DNA of 45,100 bases from Polaromonas sp. (GTDB lineage Bacteria; Pseudomonadota; Gammaproteobacteria; Burkholderiales; Burkholderiaceae_C), in assembly GCF_030689685.1 (NCBI RefSeq), contig NZ_JAUYEY010000037.1, forward strand, positions 1 through 45,100. The letters are read 5' to 3'. Below are positions 1 to 8,000 of the stretch, piece by piece. The number at the start of each line of letters is the position of its first letter. The stretch's first letter is position 1. The notes below the pieces were generated by a model. It had not been told where the DNA came from and ran no database searches. It worked only from the letters and a program-made list of their open reading frames with translations. Position numbers and translations under genes: made by a program.

Positions 1-102
1 ATCCGCTCATATGCCGCGACCATGCACAAGCAAGGGGCGAACATCTTTGACTCCCTTGTCGCCGCCTTCAAGGGTGCACCGCCTCAGCCCCGCTTCGGCT
101 GA
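1..102 (+). CDS. IS66-like transposase, C-terminal fragment
   Basis: Reading from base 1 gives 33 codons ending in TGA at 100-102. They include RSYAATMHKQGANIFDSLVA and end in PPQPRFG. The pattern RSYxxTxxKQGxNxxxxL followed by a Pro-rich tail resembles the C-terminus of the DUF6444-type IS66 transposases. The gene is cut by the window edge, so the DDE catalytic core is not visible. The family call rests on this short tail plus the IS66-like terminus at 140. Confidence 0.5.
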   Translation: MRSYAATMHKQGANIFDSLVAAFKGAPPQPRFG

Positions 103-140
103 ATCCAGTACGTCTGCCTAAAGTTGGGCTGAGTAGTTAC
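1..140 (+). mobile_element. Right end of an IS66-like insertion sequence (partial)
   Basis: The segment holds the last codons of a transposase, about 38 bp of non-coding sequence and an end reading ...GAGTAGTTAC at 131-140. IS66-family elements typically begin GTAA and end TTAC and make 8-bp target duplications, so the element probably stops at 140 and GCCTCCGG (141-148) would be its target repeat. The left part lies outside the window, so the matching repeat cannot be seen. It is inserted in the left IS701-like end described at 141-197. Confidence 0.55.
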
Positions 141-197
141 GCCTCCGGTCAGAATTGATGCTATTGAAATAATAGCATATTTTATGACACAGTAAGA
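141..197 (-). mobile_element. IS701-like element end, left copy (57-bp inverted match to 44965-45021)
   Basis: Bases 141-197 are the exact reverse complement of 44965-45021, 57 of 57 by reading. In the right copy this sequence leads straight into a transposase ribosome-binding site and start codon, so the left copy is the same IS end pointing left out of the window. The match stops at GCCTCCGG on the outer side, where the IS66-like element begins. The shared sequence includes the hairpin GCTATTATTTCAATAGC. The inner boundary lies 15 bp from the lysS stop codon. Confidence 0.75.
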
Positions 198-212
198 CTA
201 ACAGGTCAATCC

Positions 213-1766
213 TCAAGCCTCGCGCCGCAGCGCCGGAAACAAAATCACGTCGCGGATGCTCGCGCTGTCCGTCAGCAGCATCATGAAGCGGTCGATACCG
301 ATGCCGCAGCCGCCAGTGGGCGGCATGCCGTATTCGAGGGCGCGCACGTAGTCGGCGTCGAAGTGCATGGCTTCCTCGTCGCCGCCGTCCTTGGCGTCGG
401 ACTGGGCGTGAAAACGCGCGGCCTGGTCTTCAGCGTCGTTGAGCTCGCTGAAGCCGTTGCCAAACTCGCGGCCGGTGATGTAGAGCTCAAAACGCTCGGT
501 CACCTCAGGGCGTGCATCGTTGGCGCGCGCCAGGGGTGATATCTCGGTCGGGTGTTCCATGATGAAGGTCGGCTGCCAGAGTTTTTCTTCCACCGTCTCT
601 TCAAAATAGGTCACCTGCAGGCTAGGCAATGAGCGGGCTTCGAGCTTGTCCTTGGCGCTGTGTTTGCCGAGTTTTTTCAAGGCCTCCAGCAGCCAGGCGG
701 CATTGTCCACATTGGCACCTGCGTCGGTGTGTTTGATGATGGCTTCGCGAATGGTCAGGCGCTCGAAGGGCTGGCTCAGGTCCACAGTCTTGCCCTGGTA
801 GCTGAGCACCGTGCCGCCAGCGACTTGCGTCGCGACGTGGCGGATCAGCTCTTCGGTGTAGGTCATCAGGTCTTCGTAGTTCCACCACGCGGCGTAAAAC
901 TCCATCATGGTGAACTCGGGGTTGTGCCGCACGCTGATGCCTTCGTTGCGAAAGCTGCGGTTGATCTCGAACACGCGTTCAAAACCGCCGACGATCAGGC
1001 GCTTCAGGTAGAGCTCGGGCGCAATGCGCAAAAACATCTGCTGGTCCAGCGCGTTGTGGTGTGTCACAAAAGGCTTGGCATTGGCACCGCCGGGAATCGG
1101 ATGCAGCATCGGTGTTTCGACCTCCAGAAAGTCGTGGTCCACCATGAAGCTGCGCATGCTGGACACCGCCTTGCTGCGGTTGGCAAAACGCTGGCGCGCC
1201 GCTGCGTCCGTGATCAGGTCCACATACCGCTGGCGGTACTTGAGCTCCTGGTCAGCGACGCCATGGAACTTGTCGGGCAGGGGGCGCAGGCTTTTGGTGA
1301 CCAGGCGAATGCCGGTGGCGTGAATCGACAGCTCGCCGGTCTTGGTCTTGAACAAGGTGCCGGTGGCGGACATGATGTCGCCCAGGTCCCAATGCTTGAA
1401 GGCGTTGTGCACGTCCTCGCCGACACCTTCGTTGTTGATGTAGACCTGAATCCGCCCGCCCGAGGGTCCGAAGGACGCGTCCTGAAGCGTGGCAAAACTG
1501 GCCTTGCCCATCACGCGCTTGAGCATCATGCGGCCGGCCACACTGACCGTGACGGCCAGCGGCTCCAGCTCTTCCTTGGTCTTGCCGTCGTACTGCGCAA
1601 ACAGCGCCTCCGCGCGGTGCTCCGGCTTGATGTCATTGGGAAAGGCCGCGCCCTTGCCTTCGCCCTGGTGCTGGCGCATCAGGCGCAGCTTGTCGCGGCG
1701 CTCGGCCATGAGCTGGTTGTCGTCGTGCGCGGGGATGACCGCAGGGCTGGTGGGCGTGTTGGACAT
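213..1766 (-). CDS. lysS: Lysine--tRNA ligase (class II)
   Basis: This gene attaches lysine to tRNA-Lys in the cytoplasm. The 517-residue product has an N-terminal OB-fold anticodon-binding domain (roughly residues 70-165) and a class II catalytic domain. The three class II motifs are visible: motif 1 around [18 protein letters not shown], motif 2 [15 protein letters not shown] and motif 3 [16 protein letters not shown] near the end. Length matches bacterial LysS. The frame stays open 80 codons upstream, but that stretch is Arg/Ala-rich and unlike LysS, so I chose the ATG at 1764-1766, which begins MSNTPTSP. No good Shine-Dalgarno precedes it. The stop lies 15 bp from the IS end at 197, so the IS sits directly behind the gene. 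Confidence 0.96.
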   Translation of the reverse strand: MSNTPTSPAVIPAHDDNQLMAERRDKLRLMRQHQGEGKGAAFPNDIKPEHRAEALFAQYDGKTKEELEPLAVTVSVAGRMMLKRVMGKASFATLQDASFGPSGGRIQVYINNEGVGEDVHNAFKHWDLGDIMSATGTLFKTKTGELSIHATGIRLVTKSLRPLPDKFHGVADQELKYRQRYVDLITDAAARQRFANRSKAVSSMRSFMVDHDFLEVETPMLHPIPGGANAKPFVTHHNALDQQMFLRIAPELYLKRLIVGGFERVFEINRSFRNEGISVRHNPEFTMMEFYAAWWNYEDLMTYTEELIRHVATQVAGGTVLSYQGKTVDLSQPFERLTIREAIIKHTDAGANVDNAAWLLEALKKLGKHSAKDKLEARSLPSLQVTYFEETVEEKLWQPTFIMEHPTEISPLARANDARPEVTERFELYITGREFGNGFSELNDAEDQAARFHAQSDAKDGGDEEAMHFDADYVRALEYGMPPTGGCGIGIDRFMMLLTDSASIRDVILFPALRREA

Positions 1767-1888
1767 GAAAAAAGGTTCTCGAAGAAAGAGGGCAGGCAGG
1801 CGTACCGGAAAAAACCGGCAGGACCGGGCCAGGTGCCAAACCCCTGATTTTAGGCTGCGTTGCCGCCTGAACAGGGGGCTGCCATGCG

Positions 1889-2545
1889 CTACATCGCGAT
1901 GCCGGTTTTTTCGAGGATGTCGCTGACCAGTTCGAGCCGCACCAGCGGGTTGTCCAACTCCATCAGCCGCTGCTTGAGTTCGACTGGCATGGGCAGCAGC
2001 TCGCACCAGCGGTTGGCGACCCAGCCGCAGTCGTCGAGCAGATACGGCGGCTCCAGCGGCATCTGGTCGGCCGGGATGTCACGCTCTTGCAGGCTTTTGA
2101 TGAGTTTGCCGAGCGCGTTGGCCGCGCCGCGCAGGTCGTCCGGGACGGGGACCACCTGGTCGTCGTCAAGGCGTGTCACATCGGCAATCCACAAGCCGTG
2201 TTTGAGTTTTTCATGGCTGGAAATCTCGAAGCGCTGCGCACCGCTGCAGCGGATCACCATCAAGCCCGGCTGCGGCACAGAATAACTGGTGATGGTGGCC
2301 AGCGTGCCCACGCCGTGAAAGGCCTCGCTGGCAAAGCCGTCACCGCTGGGGCCGCTCTTGGCCTTGCGCACTTCCGAGCCCTGGGTCAGCGCCACCACAC
2401 CGAAAGGCGCGCCGGTCTTGTGGCATTTCCCGATCATGTCGAGGTAACGGACCTCAAAAATCCGCAAAGGGAGCAGGCCGCCGGGGTAGAGCACCGTCCC
2501 GAGCGGAAACAGCGGCAGCGAGGAAAGGGTGAGGGCTTCGGACAT
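1889..2545 (-). CDS. LON-protease N-terminal-domain protein (peptidase S16 lon substrate-binding domain)
   Basis: The 218-residue product begins with [20 protein letters not shown] and FEVRYLDM, the hallmark of the LON N-terminal substrate-binding domain. No AAA+ ATPase or Ser-Lys protease domain follows, so it is a stand-alone LON-domain protein of the COG2802 type. Its exact role in bacteria is not established; related domains bind protein substrates. It lies 122 bp upstream of lysS on the same strand and downstream of accD, separated from it by a hairpin and a dispersed repeat, so co-transcription with accD is doubtful. Confidence 0.85.
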   Translation of the reverse strand: MSEALTLSSLPLFPLGTVLYPGGLLPLRIFEVRYLDMIGKCHKTGAPFGVVALTQGSEVRKAKSGPSGDGFASEAFHGVGTLATITSYSVPQPGLMVIRCSGAQRFEISSHEKLKHGLWIADVTRLDDDQVVPVPDDLRGAANALGKLIKSLQERDIPADQMPLEPPYLLDDCGWVANRWCELLPMPVELKQRLMELDNPLVRLELVSDILEKTGIAM

Positions 2546-2716
2546 CGGTTCAGGGCGCGAAATTCACGAAAAAAGGATAGCTACGCCCATCTTCCCACGA
2601 TCCTGCTTTCCCTTGCTCGGGTTATGGCCAGTGCGCTTTCCTGAAGACCGCCGGCCCGAACGCATGGTTTCCAGCGCTCGCAATGGGTTGCTGTGATTAT
2701 TAAAAGGAAAATAGAG

Positions 2717-2764
2717 CTCTAGCCCATATCTGGCGTGCGTTACAAGCTATGTTTTTGATAGCAA
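2717..2764 (-). repeat. Dispersed Comamonadaceae-type hairpin repeat, copy 1
   Basis: On the minus strand this reads TTTGCTATCAAAAACATAGC, then TTGTAACGCA, a variable spacer and GGGCTAGAG. It shares the pattern TTTGCTAT-N5-ATAGCTGCTNGCGC-N10-GGGCTANAGG with copies at 4710-4760, 17106-17155, 20630-20677, 37803-37852, 42638-42690, 44641-44691 and 44904-44953. It lies between accD and the LON-domain gene. Confidence 0.7.
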
Positions 2765-2787
2765 ACCCGGCTCTCATGGCGCCGGGT
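2765..2787 (-). terminator. Hairpin just behind accD
   Basis: ACCCGGC (2765-2771) and GCCGGGT (2781-2787) form a perfect 7-bp GC-rich stem with a 9-nt loop. It starts 1 nt after the accD stop. On the minus strand it is followed only by TTTGC, not a long U run, so it may be a weak terminator or an mRNA 3' end stabiliser. Confidence 0.4.
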
Positions 2788-2788
2788 G

Positions 2789-3661
2789 TTAAAGGACGGC
2801 GTCGGCCGGCTGGCGCAGCAGCATGGCCAGCGAATTGGCTACGGTCTTGCGCAGTTCGCGCCGGTCGCAGATAAAGTCCACCGCGCCTTTGGTCTGCAAA
2901 AACTCGGCGCGCTGGAAGCCCTCGGGCAGGGTCACGCGCACCGTCGATTCGATCACGCGCGGGCCGGCAAAACCGATCAGCGCCTTGGGCTCGGCAATCA
3001 CGATGTCGCCCACAAAAGCGAAGCCGGCGCTGACGCCGCCCATGGTCGGGTCGGTCAGCACGCTGATGTAGGGCAGGCCTTTTTTCGCCAGGCGGGTCAG
3101 CGAGGCATTGGTTTTGGCCATCTGCATCAGGCTCAGCAAACCTTCCTGCATGCGCGCGCCGCCGGTGGCGGTGAAGCAGATGAAAGGCACTTTCTGCTCG
3201 ATCGCGGCATGCACGCCGCGCACAAACCGCTCGCCGACCACGCTGCCCATACTGCCGCCCATGAAGTCGAACTCGAAGCAGGCGACAACAACACCGATGC
3301 TGTGCACGGCGCCGCCCATGACGATCAGCGCATCGGTCTCGCCGGTGTTTTCCAGCGCTTCTTTCAGGCGCTCGGGGTATTTGCGGCTGTCCTTGAACTT
3401 CAGCGGATCGACCGGCAGCACTTCCTGGCCGATTTCGTAGCGGCCTTCCGGGTCCAGAAAGGCGTCGAGCCGAGCCCTGGCATCCATGCGGTGGTGGTGG
3501 CTGCACTGCGGGCAGACATTTTGGTTTTTTTCCAGGTCGGTCTTGTACAGCACGGCTTCGCAGCTCGGGCACTTGACCCACAGGCCCTCGGGCACGCTGC
3601 GGCGCTCGGTCGGGTCGGTGGGGGTGATTTTGGGGGGAAGGAGTTTTTCTAGCCAAGACAT
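2789..3661 (-). CDS. accD: Acetyl-CoA carboxylase carboxyltransferase subunit beta
   Basis: With AccA this subunit transfers the carboxyl group from biotin to acetyl-CoA, giving malonyl-CoA for fatty-acid synthesis. The 290-residue product has the N-terminal Cys4 zinc ribbon (C31, C34, C50, C53, in KCPSC and VCPQC) and the crotonase-like carboxyltransferase core with [12 protein letters not shown] and [18 protein letters not shown] use the ATG at 3659-3661 ([10 protein letters not shown]), where the family normally starts, although the frame is open 72 codons further. In related genomes accD usually follows trpA directly; here an accessory patch of about 4.4 kb separates them. Confidence 0.96.
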   Translation of the reverse strand: MSWLEKLLPPKITPTDPTERRSVPEGLWVKCPSCEAVLYKTDLEKNQNVCPQCSHHHRMDARARLDAFLDPEGRYEIGQEVLPVDPLKFKDSRKYPERLKEALENTGETDALIVMGGAVHSIGVVVACFEFDFMGGSMGSVVGERFVRGVHAAIEQKVPFICFTATGGARMQEGLLSLMQMAKTNASLTRLAKKGLPYISVLTDPTMGGVSAGFAFVGDIVIAEPKALIGFAGPRVIESTVRVTLPEGFQRAEFLQTKGAVDFICDRRELRKTVANSLAMLLRQPADAVL

Positions 3662-3868
3662 GGGTTTGCCCTTGAATGTATTGCGGTAAAAACGCTCTTG
3701 GATTGAGGTGCGGTGTTCAGCCACGCCCCACGGTTGAAGGTTTGTCATTATGACGCTGTGCAGGCGGTGCAAATCAAACGGCCTAAAAGTCAGAAGGTGC
3801 TGCTGCCTATCCCTGAGCTTATCTGTTGATGGAGGTGTGATGAAAGACGCCTTCAATGATCCTGCCTG

Positions 3869-3883
3869 TAGTATCATTTACTA
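3869..3883. promoter_or_regulatory. Palindromic operator in front of hicA
   Basis: TAGTA-TCATT-TACTA is a perfect 5-bp inverted repeat with a 5-bp spacer, ending at the base before the hicA ATG (3884). HicB antitoxins with a C-terminal ribbon-helix-helix domain repress their own promoter by binding such palindromes. That this one is the HicB site is inference from position and symmetry. Confidence 0.5.
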
Positions 3884-4117
3884 ATGAACACCGCAACAAA
3901 ACTGCTGATTGCGATGCGGCGTAATCCGCTGGATTGGCAGCTTGCGCAATTGCAAACGGTGGCTCGGTAGCACGGTGTCGGTTGACGGCATGACAAGAGC
4001 AGCCATTGCGTGTTTGTTCGCAGTGGTGGGCGCACGCTGTCTGTACCTGCGCATCGCCCCATCAAGCCGGTTTATATCCGTAAATTCATTGAGTTAGTGG
4101 AAGGAATTGCACCATGA
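3884..4117 (+). pseudogene. hicA: HicA-type mRNA interferase toxin, broken by two in-frame stops
   Basis: Translating in one frame from ATG 3884 gives 77 codons ending in TGA at 4115-4117, overlapping the hicB ATG. The frame starts MNTATKLLIAMRRNPLDWQL and ends in PIKPVYIRKFIELVEGIAP. SSHCVFVR carries the conserved HicA catalytic histidine context, and the APxRPIKPVYI ending is typical of HicA. Two stops interrupt it: TAG at 3968-3970 (codon 29, where a Gln CAG fits the family ARQHGV) and TGA at 3983-3985 (codon 34). No frameshift is present. Either the toxin is dead by nonsense mutation or only a 28-residue peptide is made. Confidence 0.8.
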
Positions 4118-4479
4118 AACAATTGATTGACTATCCGTTTGAAATCAAACCCCTCAGCAACGAAGACGGTGGCGGTTTTTTGATCTCTTACCCAGACTTT
4201 GCTGAATGTATTTCAGATGGCGAGACTGTGGGGGAGGCGATTGCCAATGGCGCTGATGCCCTGCAGGCCACCATCGCTGCGCTGAAAGCGAACAAGCTGC
4301 CTGTGCCGCAGCCGGGCAGCGGCGGTGTGGCATCCGGCAAGTTTGTAGCGCGTGTGCCCAAAACAGTACACGCTCAATTGACCATGCGTGCCAAGTCCGA
4401 AGGCGTGTCGCTCAATGCCTTGGTGCTGACATTTATCGCACAGGGTTTGGGGGCATCACGCCGCTCTGTTTCGTCATGA
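4114..4479 (+). CDS. hicB: HicB-family antitoxin
   Basis: HicB normally binds and silences the HicA RNase and represses the operon. The 121-residue product begins MKQLIDYPFEIKPLSNEDGG followed by GFLISYPDFAECISDGETVG, the partial RNase-H-like HicB fold. A C-terminal ribbon-helix-helix segment follows: FVARVPKTVHAQLTMRAKSE with GVSLNALVLTFIAQGLG. Start and stop both overlap their neighbours as ATGA, the usual arrangement for a translationally coupled operon. The antitoxin frame is intact although its toxin partner upstream is broken. Confidence 0.88.
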   Translation: MKQLIDYPFEIKPLSNEDGGGFLISYPDFAECISDGETVGEAIANGADALQATIAALKANKLPVPQPGSGGVASGKFVARVPKTVHAQLTMRAKSEGVSLNALVLTFIAQGLGASRRSVSS

Positions 4480-4694
4480 ACATCACCAAGATGAAGGCTG
4501 GCATTGGGCGCGTGAGCAAGCGCGACGGCGCCAGTATGAACCAGTTCGTGGCCATGGCGGCTGCCGAAAAACTGGCCGTGCTGGATGCAGAGGACTAATC
4601 TCGCACCCGTGTTGTGCGAGCTGACTTGGCTGCGTTTGACCGCATCATGTCCCGTGCGGGTGGTATGCCGCCGCGTGAGGGGGATGAGCGGTAA
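4476..4694 (+). pseudogene. Second ribbon-helix-helix antitoxin-like fragment, broken by a stop
   Basis: From ATG 4476, overlapping the hicB stop, the frame reads MNITKMKAGIGRVSKRDGAS then MNQFVAMAAAEKLAVLDAED. It hits TAA at 4596-4598 and continues in frame to GGMPPREGDER and a stop at 4692-4694. SKRDGxSMNQFVAxAxAEKLAxLxxEDY is the typical C-terminus of HicB-like ribbon-helix-helix antitoxins, and a Tyr codon would fit where TAA stands. The N-terminal beta strand is missing. I read it as a remnant of a second toxin-antitoxin locus; a 40-residue product is possible but doubtful. Confidence 0.6.
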
Positions 4695-4709
4695 GGGTGT
4701 TTCTGATGT

Positions 4710-4760
4710 CCTGTAGCCCAATGAATTTGGGCGCGAGCAGCTATATAAATCGTAGCAAAC
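4710..4760 (-). repeat. Dispersed hairpin repeat, copy 2
   Basis: On the minus strand this reads TTTGCTACGATTTATATAGC, then TGCTCGCGCCCAAATTCATT and GGGCTACAGG. It matches copy 3 at 17106-17155 over nearly its full length, including the GGGCTANAGG tail. It sits between the antitoxin remnants and the truncated trpA copy. Confidence 0.75.
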
Positions 4761-4774
4761 GAACGGCAAATGCC

Positions 4775-5277
4775 CTACGAATCCAGCGCCGCGCGAATCT
4801 CCGCCAAAAAGTCATGCGCCACACCGGCCACCTTGTCACGCGGCGCGTTTTCAATCAGCTGGATGATGCGTGTGCCTATGACCACCGCATCGGCGACGCG
4901 GCCGATGGCAACGGCGGTGGCGGCGTCGCGGATGCCAAAACCGACGCCGACCGGGATGCTGACATGTTCACGTATGCGCGGCAGCATGGCCTCGACAGCA
5001 CCCAGGCCCAGCGTGCCAGCCCCGGTGACGCCCTTGAGCGAGACGTAATACACATATCCGCTCGCCACCTGGGCCACCTGCGCCATGCGTGCGGCGGTCG
5101 AGGTGGGGGCCAGCAGAAAGATCAGGTCCATCTGGTGCGCGCGCAGGGTGGCGGCAAAGGCCTCGCATTCTTCGGGCGGGTAGTCCACGACCAGAATGCC
5201 GTCCACCCCGGCTGCTGATGCATCGTGCACAAAGCTGTCCTTGCCGCGCTTGATGTCGTAGGCCTCAATCGGGTTGG
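4775..5277 (-). pseudogene. trpA: Truncated second copy of the trpA 3' end
   Basis: This stretch aligns without gaps to 8027-8529 in the full trpA, at a constant offset of 3252 bp. I count about 33 mismatches in 503 bp by hand, 22 of them in the 150 bp nearest the stop codon. It encodes residues from about 104 to the C-terminus and lacks the catalytic Glu49 and Asp60, so it cannot be a working alpha subunit. The frame is open down to its own stop (TAG). Homology ends sharply at GGGTTGG (5277). Most differences are silent or mild, which suggests the copy was a functional trpA end not long ago. Confidence 0.92.
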
Positions 5278-5301
5278 TACATTGTTTTTGGGAACTTAAA
5301 A

Positions 5302-5319
5302 CTGATAGTGCGCTATCAG
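5302..5319. terminator. Bidirectional terminator-like hairpin
   Basis: CTGATAG-TGCG-CTATCAG forms a perfect 7-bp stem with a 4-nt loop. On the plus strand it is followed by ACGATTTTTC, and on the minus strand by TTTTAAG. It lies just behind the YcaQ-like gene on the minus strand and 25 bp before the broken end of the trpA fragment, so it probably stops minus-strand transcripts of the insert. Confidence 0.5.
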
Positions 5320-5358
5320 ACGATTTTTCAGATTGGCCCCGATCATTCGGCTACTGAT

Positions 5359-6492
5359 CTACAAATTCAAGAAACTTTCCATACGCGACAGCTCATCACC
5401 CAACGCAGCGCGAAACGCCTTGTCTCGCGGCGCCTGGCCTGCTACGTAACCCAGCTCGGTTTGCAGCACACCTTTTTTGACGGAGAGATTTCCCCAGCCG
5501 ATCACTTGATCGCGCCAGAGCAAAGGCAATGCGTAATAGCCGCGAATGCGTTTTGGCGCGGGTGTGTAAGCTTCAAAGCGATACGCCCAGCCCCAAAGCA
5601 GCTCAAAGCGGCGACGATCCCACACGACGGGGTCAAACGGGGCGAGCAGGCGCACGATGTCGGTTTGCGCAGCGGCGTGGCGCTTGGCTGTGGGCGATTC
5701 TCCCGGCGGCCAGTACCAAGTGTTGCGGGTGTTGCCATTCACCTCAGCGCTTGGCAGCCGCGCTTTGGCGCGAGCAAAAGCTGCTGGGCGCTGCGCTTCC
5801 CACTGCGGTGCACCGCCGCGCAGCATGCCAATTAACTCACGCAATGAGCGCTCAGGCAAGGGCGCGTATTTCTGCACGATCACATCCACCAATGCGTCCA
5901 TCGCCTTAGCCGTGTCTGCCGCGCTAGTCGCATTTGCCGCGTCTTCGCCAGCTTGCGGCAAATGCGCTGCCACCGCATAGATGCGCACGCCGCCAATGCG
6001 CCCAGCAATGCGCAGCAGGCCGCGGTAGTGCATGCCATCGAGCAGCTGCGTGCTCGCGTTCGTGGAGCCGCCAAACCAATTGCTCACGCGGCCATGCGCA
6101 AAATGCGCATCCACCTCGCGTGGATGCGCCACGCCGCGCTCCTGTACAAACGCCAACACGGCTTGCGCCTGCGCCACGCGCGCTTTTGGCCAAGTTACGC
6201 GCGGCGTGCGCGGATGCATCAGCGCCTGCGTGCTGCGCGGCAAAAAGCCATAGTTCACAAAGAAATCTTCCTCTAGGCCCAGCACCGTATAGCGCCGCTC
6301 CAAATCCCCTGCGCAATAGCCTTTCACGCGATGGCGAAGAATTAAATCTTGCGCCCGCGCCGGTGCACGGATGGGATCTGCCTGCACAAACCCCAGTCGC
6401 TTGATTGCGGCAGGCAAGCTCGTCGGCGCAAACAAAGTGCGCGCTACAGCATAGTGACGCAGGGCATCAAGGGTGACGGGTGTGGTGGGCAT
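5359..6492 (-). CDS. YcaQ/AlkX-like crosslink-repair DNA glycosylase (HTH_42 family)
   Basis: The 377-residue product belongs to the winged-helix HTH_42 family; characterised members unhook DNA interstrand crosslinks and excise bulky alkylated bases. Visible signs are LGFVQADPIRAPARAQDLIL near residue 35, which contains the family QxD active-site motif (QAD), then VKGYCAGDLERRY, FGGSTNASTQLLDGMHYRGL and the C-terminal LLAPFDPVVWDRRRFELLWG with GYYALPLLW. The frame is open to an ATG at 6531. I prefer the ATG at 6490-6492 (MPTTPVTLDALRHYAVAR) because the conserved helix starts there; neither start has a clear ribosome-binding site. It lies 91 bp downstream of the ATPase gene, in the accessory insert. 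Confidence 0.82.
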   Translation of the reverse strand: MPTTPVTLDALRHYAVARTLFAPTSLPAAIKRLGFVQADPIRAPARAQDLILRHRVKGYCAGDLERRYTVLGLEEDFFVNYGFLPRSTQALMHPRTPRVTWPKARVAQAQAVLAFVQERGVAHPREVDAHFAHGRVSNWFGGSTNASTQLLDGMHYRGLLRIAGRIGGVRIYAVAAHLPQAGEDAANATSAADTAKAMDALVDVIVQKYAPLPERSLRELIGMLRGGAPQWEAQRPAAFARAKARLPSAEVNGNTRNTWYWPPGESPTAKRHAAAQTDIVRLLAPFDPVVWDRRRFELLWGWAYRFEAYTPAPKRIRGYYALPLLWRDQVIGWGNLSVKKGVLQTELGYVAGQAPRDKAFRAALGDELSRMESFLNL

Positions 6493-6582
6493 TTTGAGGG
6501 GGGCTTCAACTTTACCAATTCGACTAACCATTGGACCGTCGCGGCCGCTTTGCAGCCGACGTACCTTCTGCCGCCCAGGCTC

Positions 6583-7947
6583 CTAGCTTGGAGAATCCAG
6601 CAACCAGTCCATCGCCAGCACGATGGTCACGCCATCCACCAGCTTTTCGCGCAGGGGCGGCTCCATCGTGATTAGCAGGCATTGTGCGGTGGGGTGTTCA
6701 AGTTGCGCGGCTTGCAGGGCGCGGGTTTCGCGGCTGAAGGTGTCTGGGTTGTTGATGTCGGCGCACACCTGAATCAGTGTTTGCTGCCCGTCGTAGCGGG
6801 TGGCTAGAAAATCGACCTCGTAGCCCTGCGTGGTGCGCACATAGGCCAGCTGGGCGCCGCGGCGCAGACATTCGTGCAGAACCACCGTCTCCAGTGCATG
6901 GCCCGTGTTGGGCTTGCCTGCGGGGTCAAACAGCGCAGATAGCCCGGTATCGACGGGGTAGGATTTACGCGGATTGACCTGGCGGCGGCGCTCGGACTCG
7001 CTGGCGATGTGGATGCTGGTGACTAAAAACGTGTCTTCCAGATGCGCCAGGTATTCGTGCAGGCGCTCCTTGCCCACCGCAATGCCGCGCGATTTCAGGT
7101 CGTTGAAAAACCTGTTCACACTGAACGCGCCTGCCGCGTTGCCAAGGAGTTGCTGCACCAGCCAGCGCAGTACCTGGGGCTGGGTGACGTTGTGGCGCTC
7201 AATCACGTCGCGCAGCAGCACCACATCGACATAGGTTTTAAGCAGTTCCAGCCGTTGGCGTGTGTGCTGGGGGGCCAGCAGGCTTTGCGCCTCAGGAAAG
7301 CCGCCAACCGCCAGGTACTGCACCAGTTGGTGATGTGACGCCGAGCGTTGTGCCTTGGTCCAGTGCCTGCTCGGCTGGGTGGGCAATACGCCGTGGTGGC
7401 GCAGCATTTCACGAAAGCTGAAGGGCGTGACGATGGCCTCCAGGGCGCGCCCGCGCATGCTGGTGGCAATTTCACGCGACAGCAATTTGGCGGACGAACC
7501 GGACAGGTAGATGCCTATCGTTTCAGTGTCCAGAATGCGGCGTACAAAGGTTTCCCAGCCGGGGACGAGTTGAATTTCGTCGAGGAAAAAAATAGTTTTC
7601 TGGCTGTCCCGGCGCTCGGGGTGCAGCTTGTAATACTCTTCAACCACGCCCTGCAAGTCCAGCGCAGTCATGCCCGCCAGGCGTTCGTCTTCAAAGCTGA
7701 AGTACACCAGCGCCTCGCGCGGCACGCCTTGCGCCAGTTGCTGCGCCATGATTTGCCAGAGCAGCGATGTTTTGCCTGCGCGGCGCATGCCGATCACCGC
7801 AATGGCTTTTTGGCTGGCCTCGGGCAACCACACGTCACGCTGCGTTAGCACGGGCATAGGCCGCGCAATGCTGTCAACGATTTTTTGACGAATCGCGCTC
7901 CGGTAGCTGTCGAGTGTCGTAGTTGGCGTAATTGATTGATCTTCCAT
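6583..7947 (-). CDS. AAA_14/DUF4143 ATP-binding protein
   Basis: The 454-residue product has an N-terminal P-loop ATPase with Walker A AVIGMRRAGKTSLLWQ and Walker B KTIFFLDEIQLVPGWETFV. A winged-helix-like middle (NRFFNDLKSRGIAVGKERLHEYLAHLEDTF) and a C-terminal DUF4143 PD-(D/E)XK-like segment follow, with GYEVDFLATRYDGQQTLIQVC. Such proteins are common in accessory regions; their role is not settled, and defence or toxin-antitoxin links are only suggested. I use the ATG at 7945-7947; an in-frame TTG exists at 7954-7956. No Shine-Dalgarno is visible. The leader is strongly AT-rich, unlike the neighbours, which fits foreign origin. Confidence 0.85.
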   Translation of the reverse strand: MEDQSITPTTTLDSYRSAIRQKIVDSIARPMPVLTQRDVWLPEASQKAIAVIGMRRAGKTSLLWQIMAQQLAQGVPREALVYFSFEDERLAGMTALDLQGVVEEYYKLHPERRDSQKTIFFLDEIQLVPGWETFVRRILDTETIGIYLSGSSAKLLSREIATSMRGRALEAIVTPFSFREMLRHHGVLPTQPSRHWTKAQRSASHHQLVQYLAVGGFPEAQSLLAPQHTRQRLELLKTYVDVVLLRDVIERHNVTQPQVLRWLVQQLLGNAAGAFSVNRFFNDLKSRGIAVGKERLHEYLAHLEDTFLVTSIHIASESERRRQVNPRKSYPVDTGLSALFDPAGKPNTGHALETVVLHECLRRGAQLAYVRTTQGYEVDFLATRYDGQQTLIQVCADINNPDTFSRETRALQAAQLEHPTAQCLLITMEPPLREKLVDGVTIVLAMDWLLDSPS

Positions 7948-7951
7948 GAAG

Positions 7952-8000
7952 TACAATAATTAGTAAAGTTATACTTATTATAAGTACCAATTAGAATTTT
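7952..8000 (-). promoter_or_regulatory. AT-rich promoter region of the ATPase gene
   Basis: On the minus strand the 49 bp upstream of the ATPase start contain ACTTATAATAAGT, an inverted ACTTAT/ATAAGT with a TATAAT -10 candidate, followed by a second possible -10, TATAAC, 20 nt before the ATG. The base composition is much richer in A+T than the flanking core genes. The palindrome could be an autoregulatory site; this is inference. Confidence 0.4.

Noticed and set aside
660..1847. A 395-codon plus-strand frame opposite lysS
   Set aside because: This is an antisense shadow typical of GC-rich genes; its His/Val/Gly-rich translation shows no domain pattern. The same holds for similar long frames opposite trpB, fimV, asd, leuC, sdhA, mdh, serC and acnA.
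1767..2006. An 80-codon N-terminal extension of lysS
   Set aside because: The extension is Arg/Ala-rich, overlaps the intergenic region and the end of the LON-domain gene, and has no LysS similarity; the ATG at 1764-1766 fits the family.
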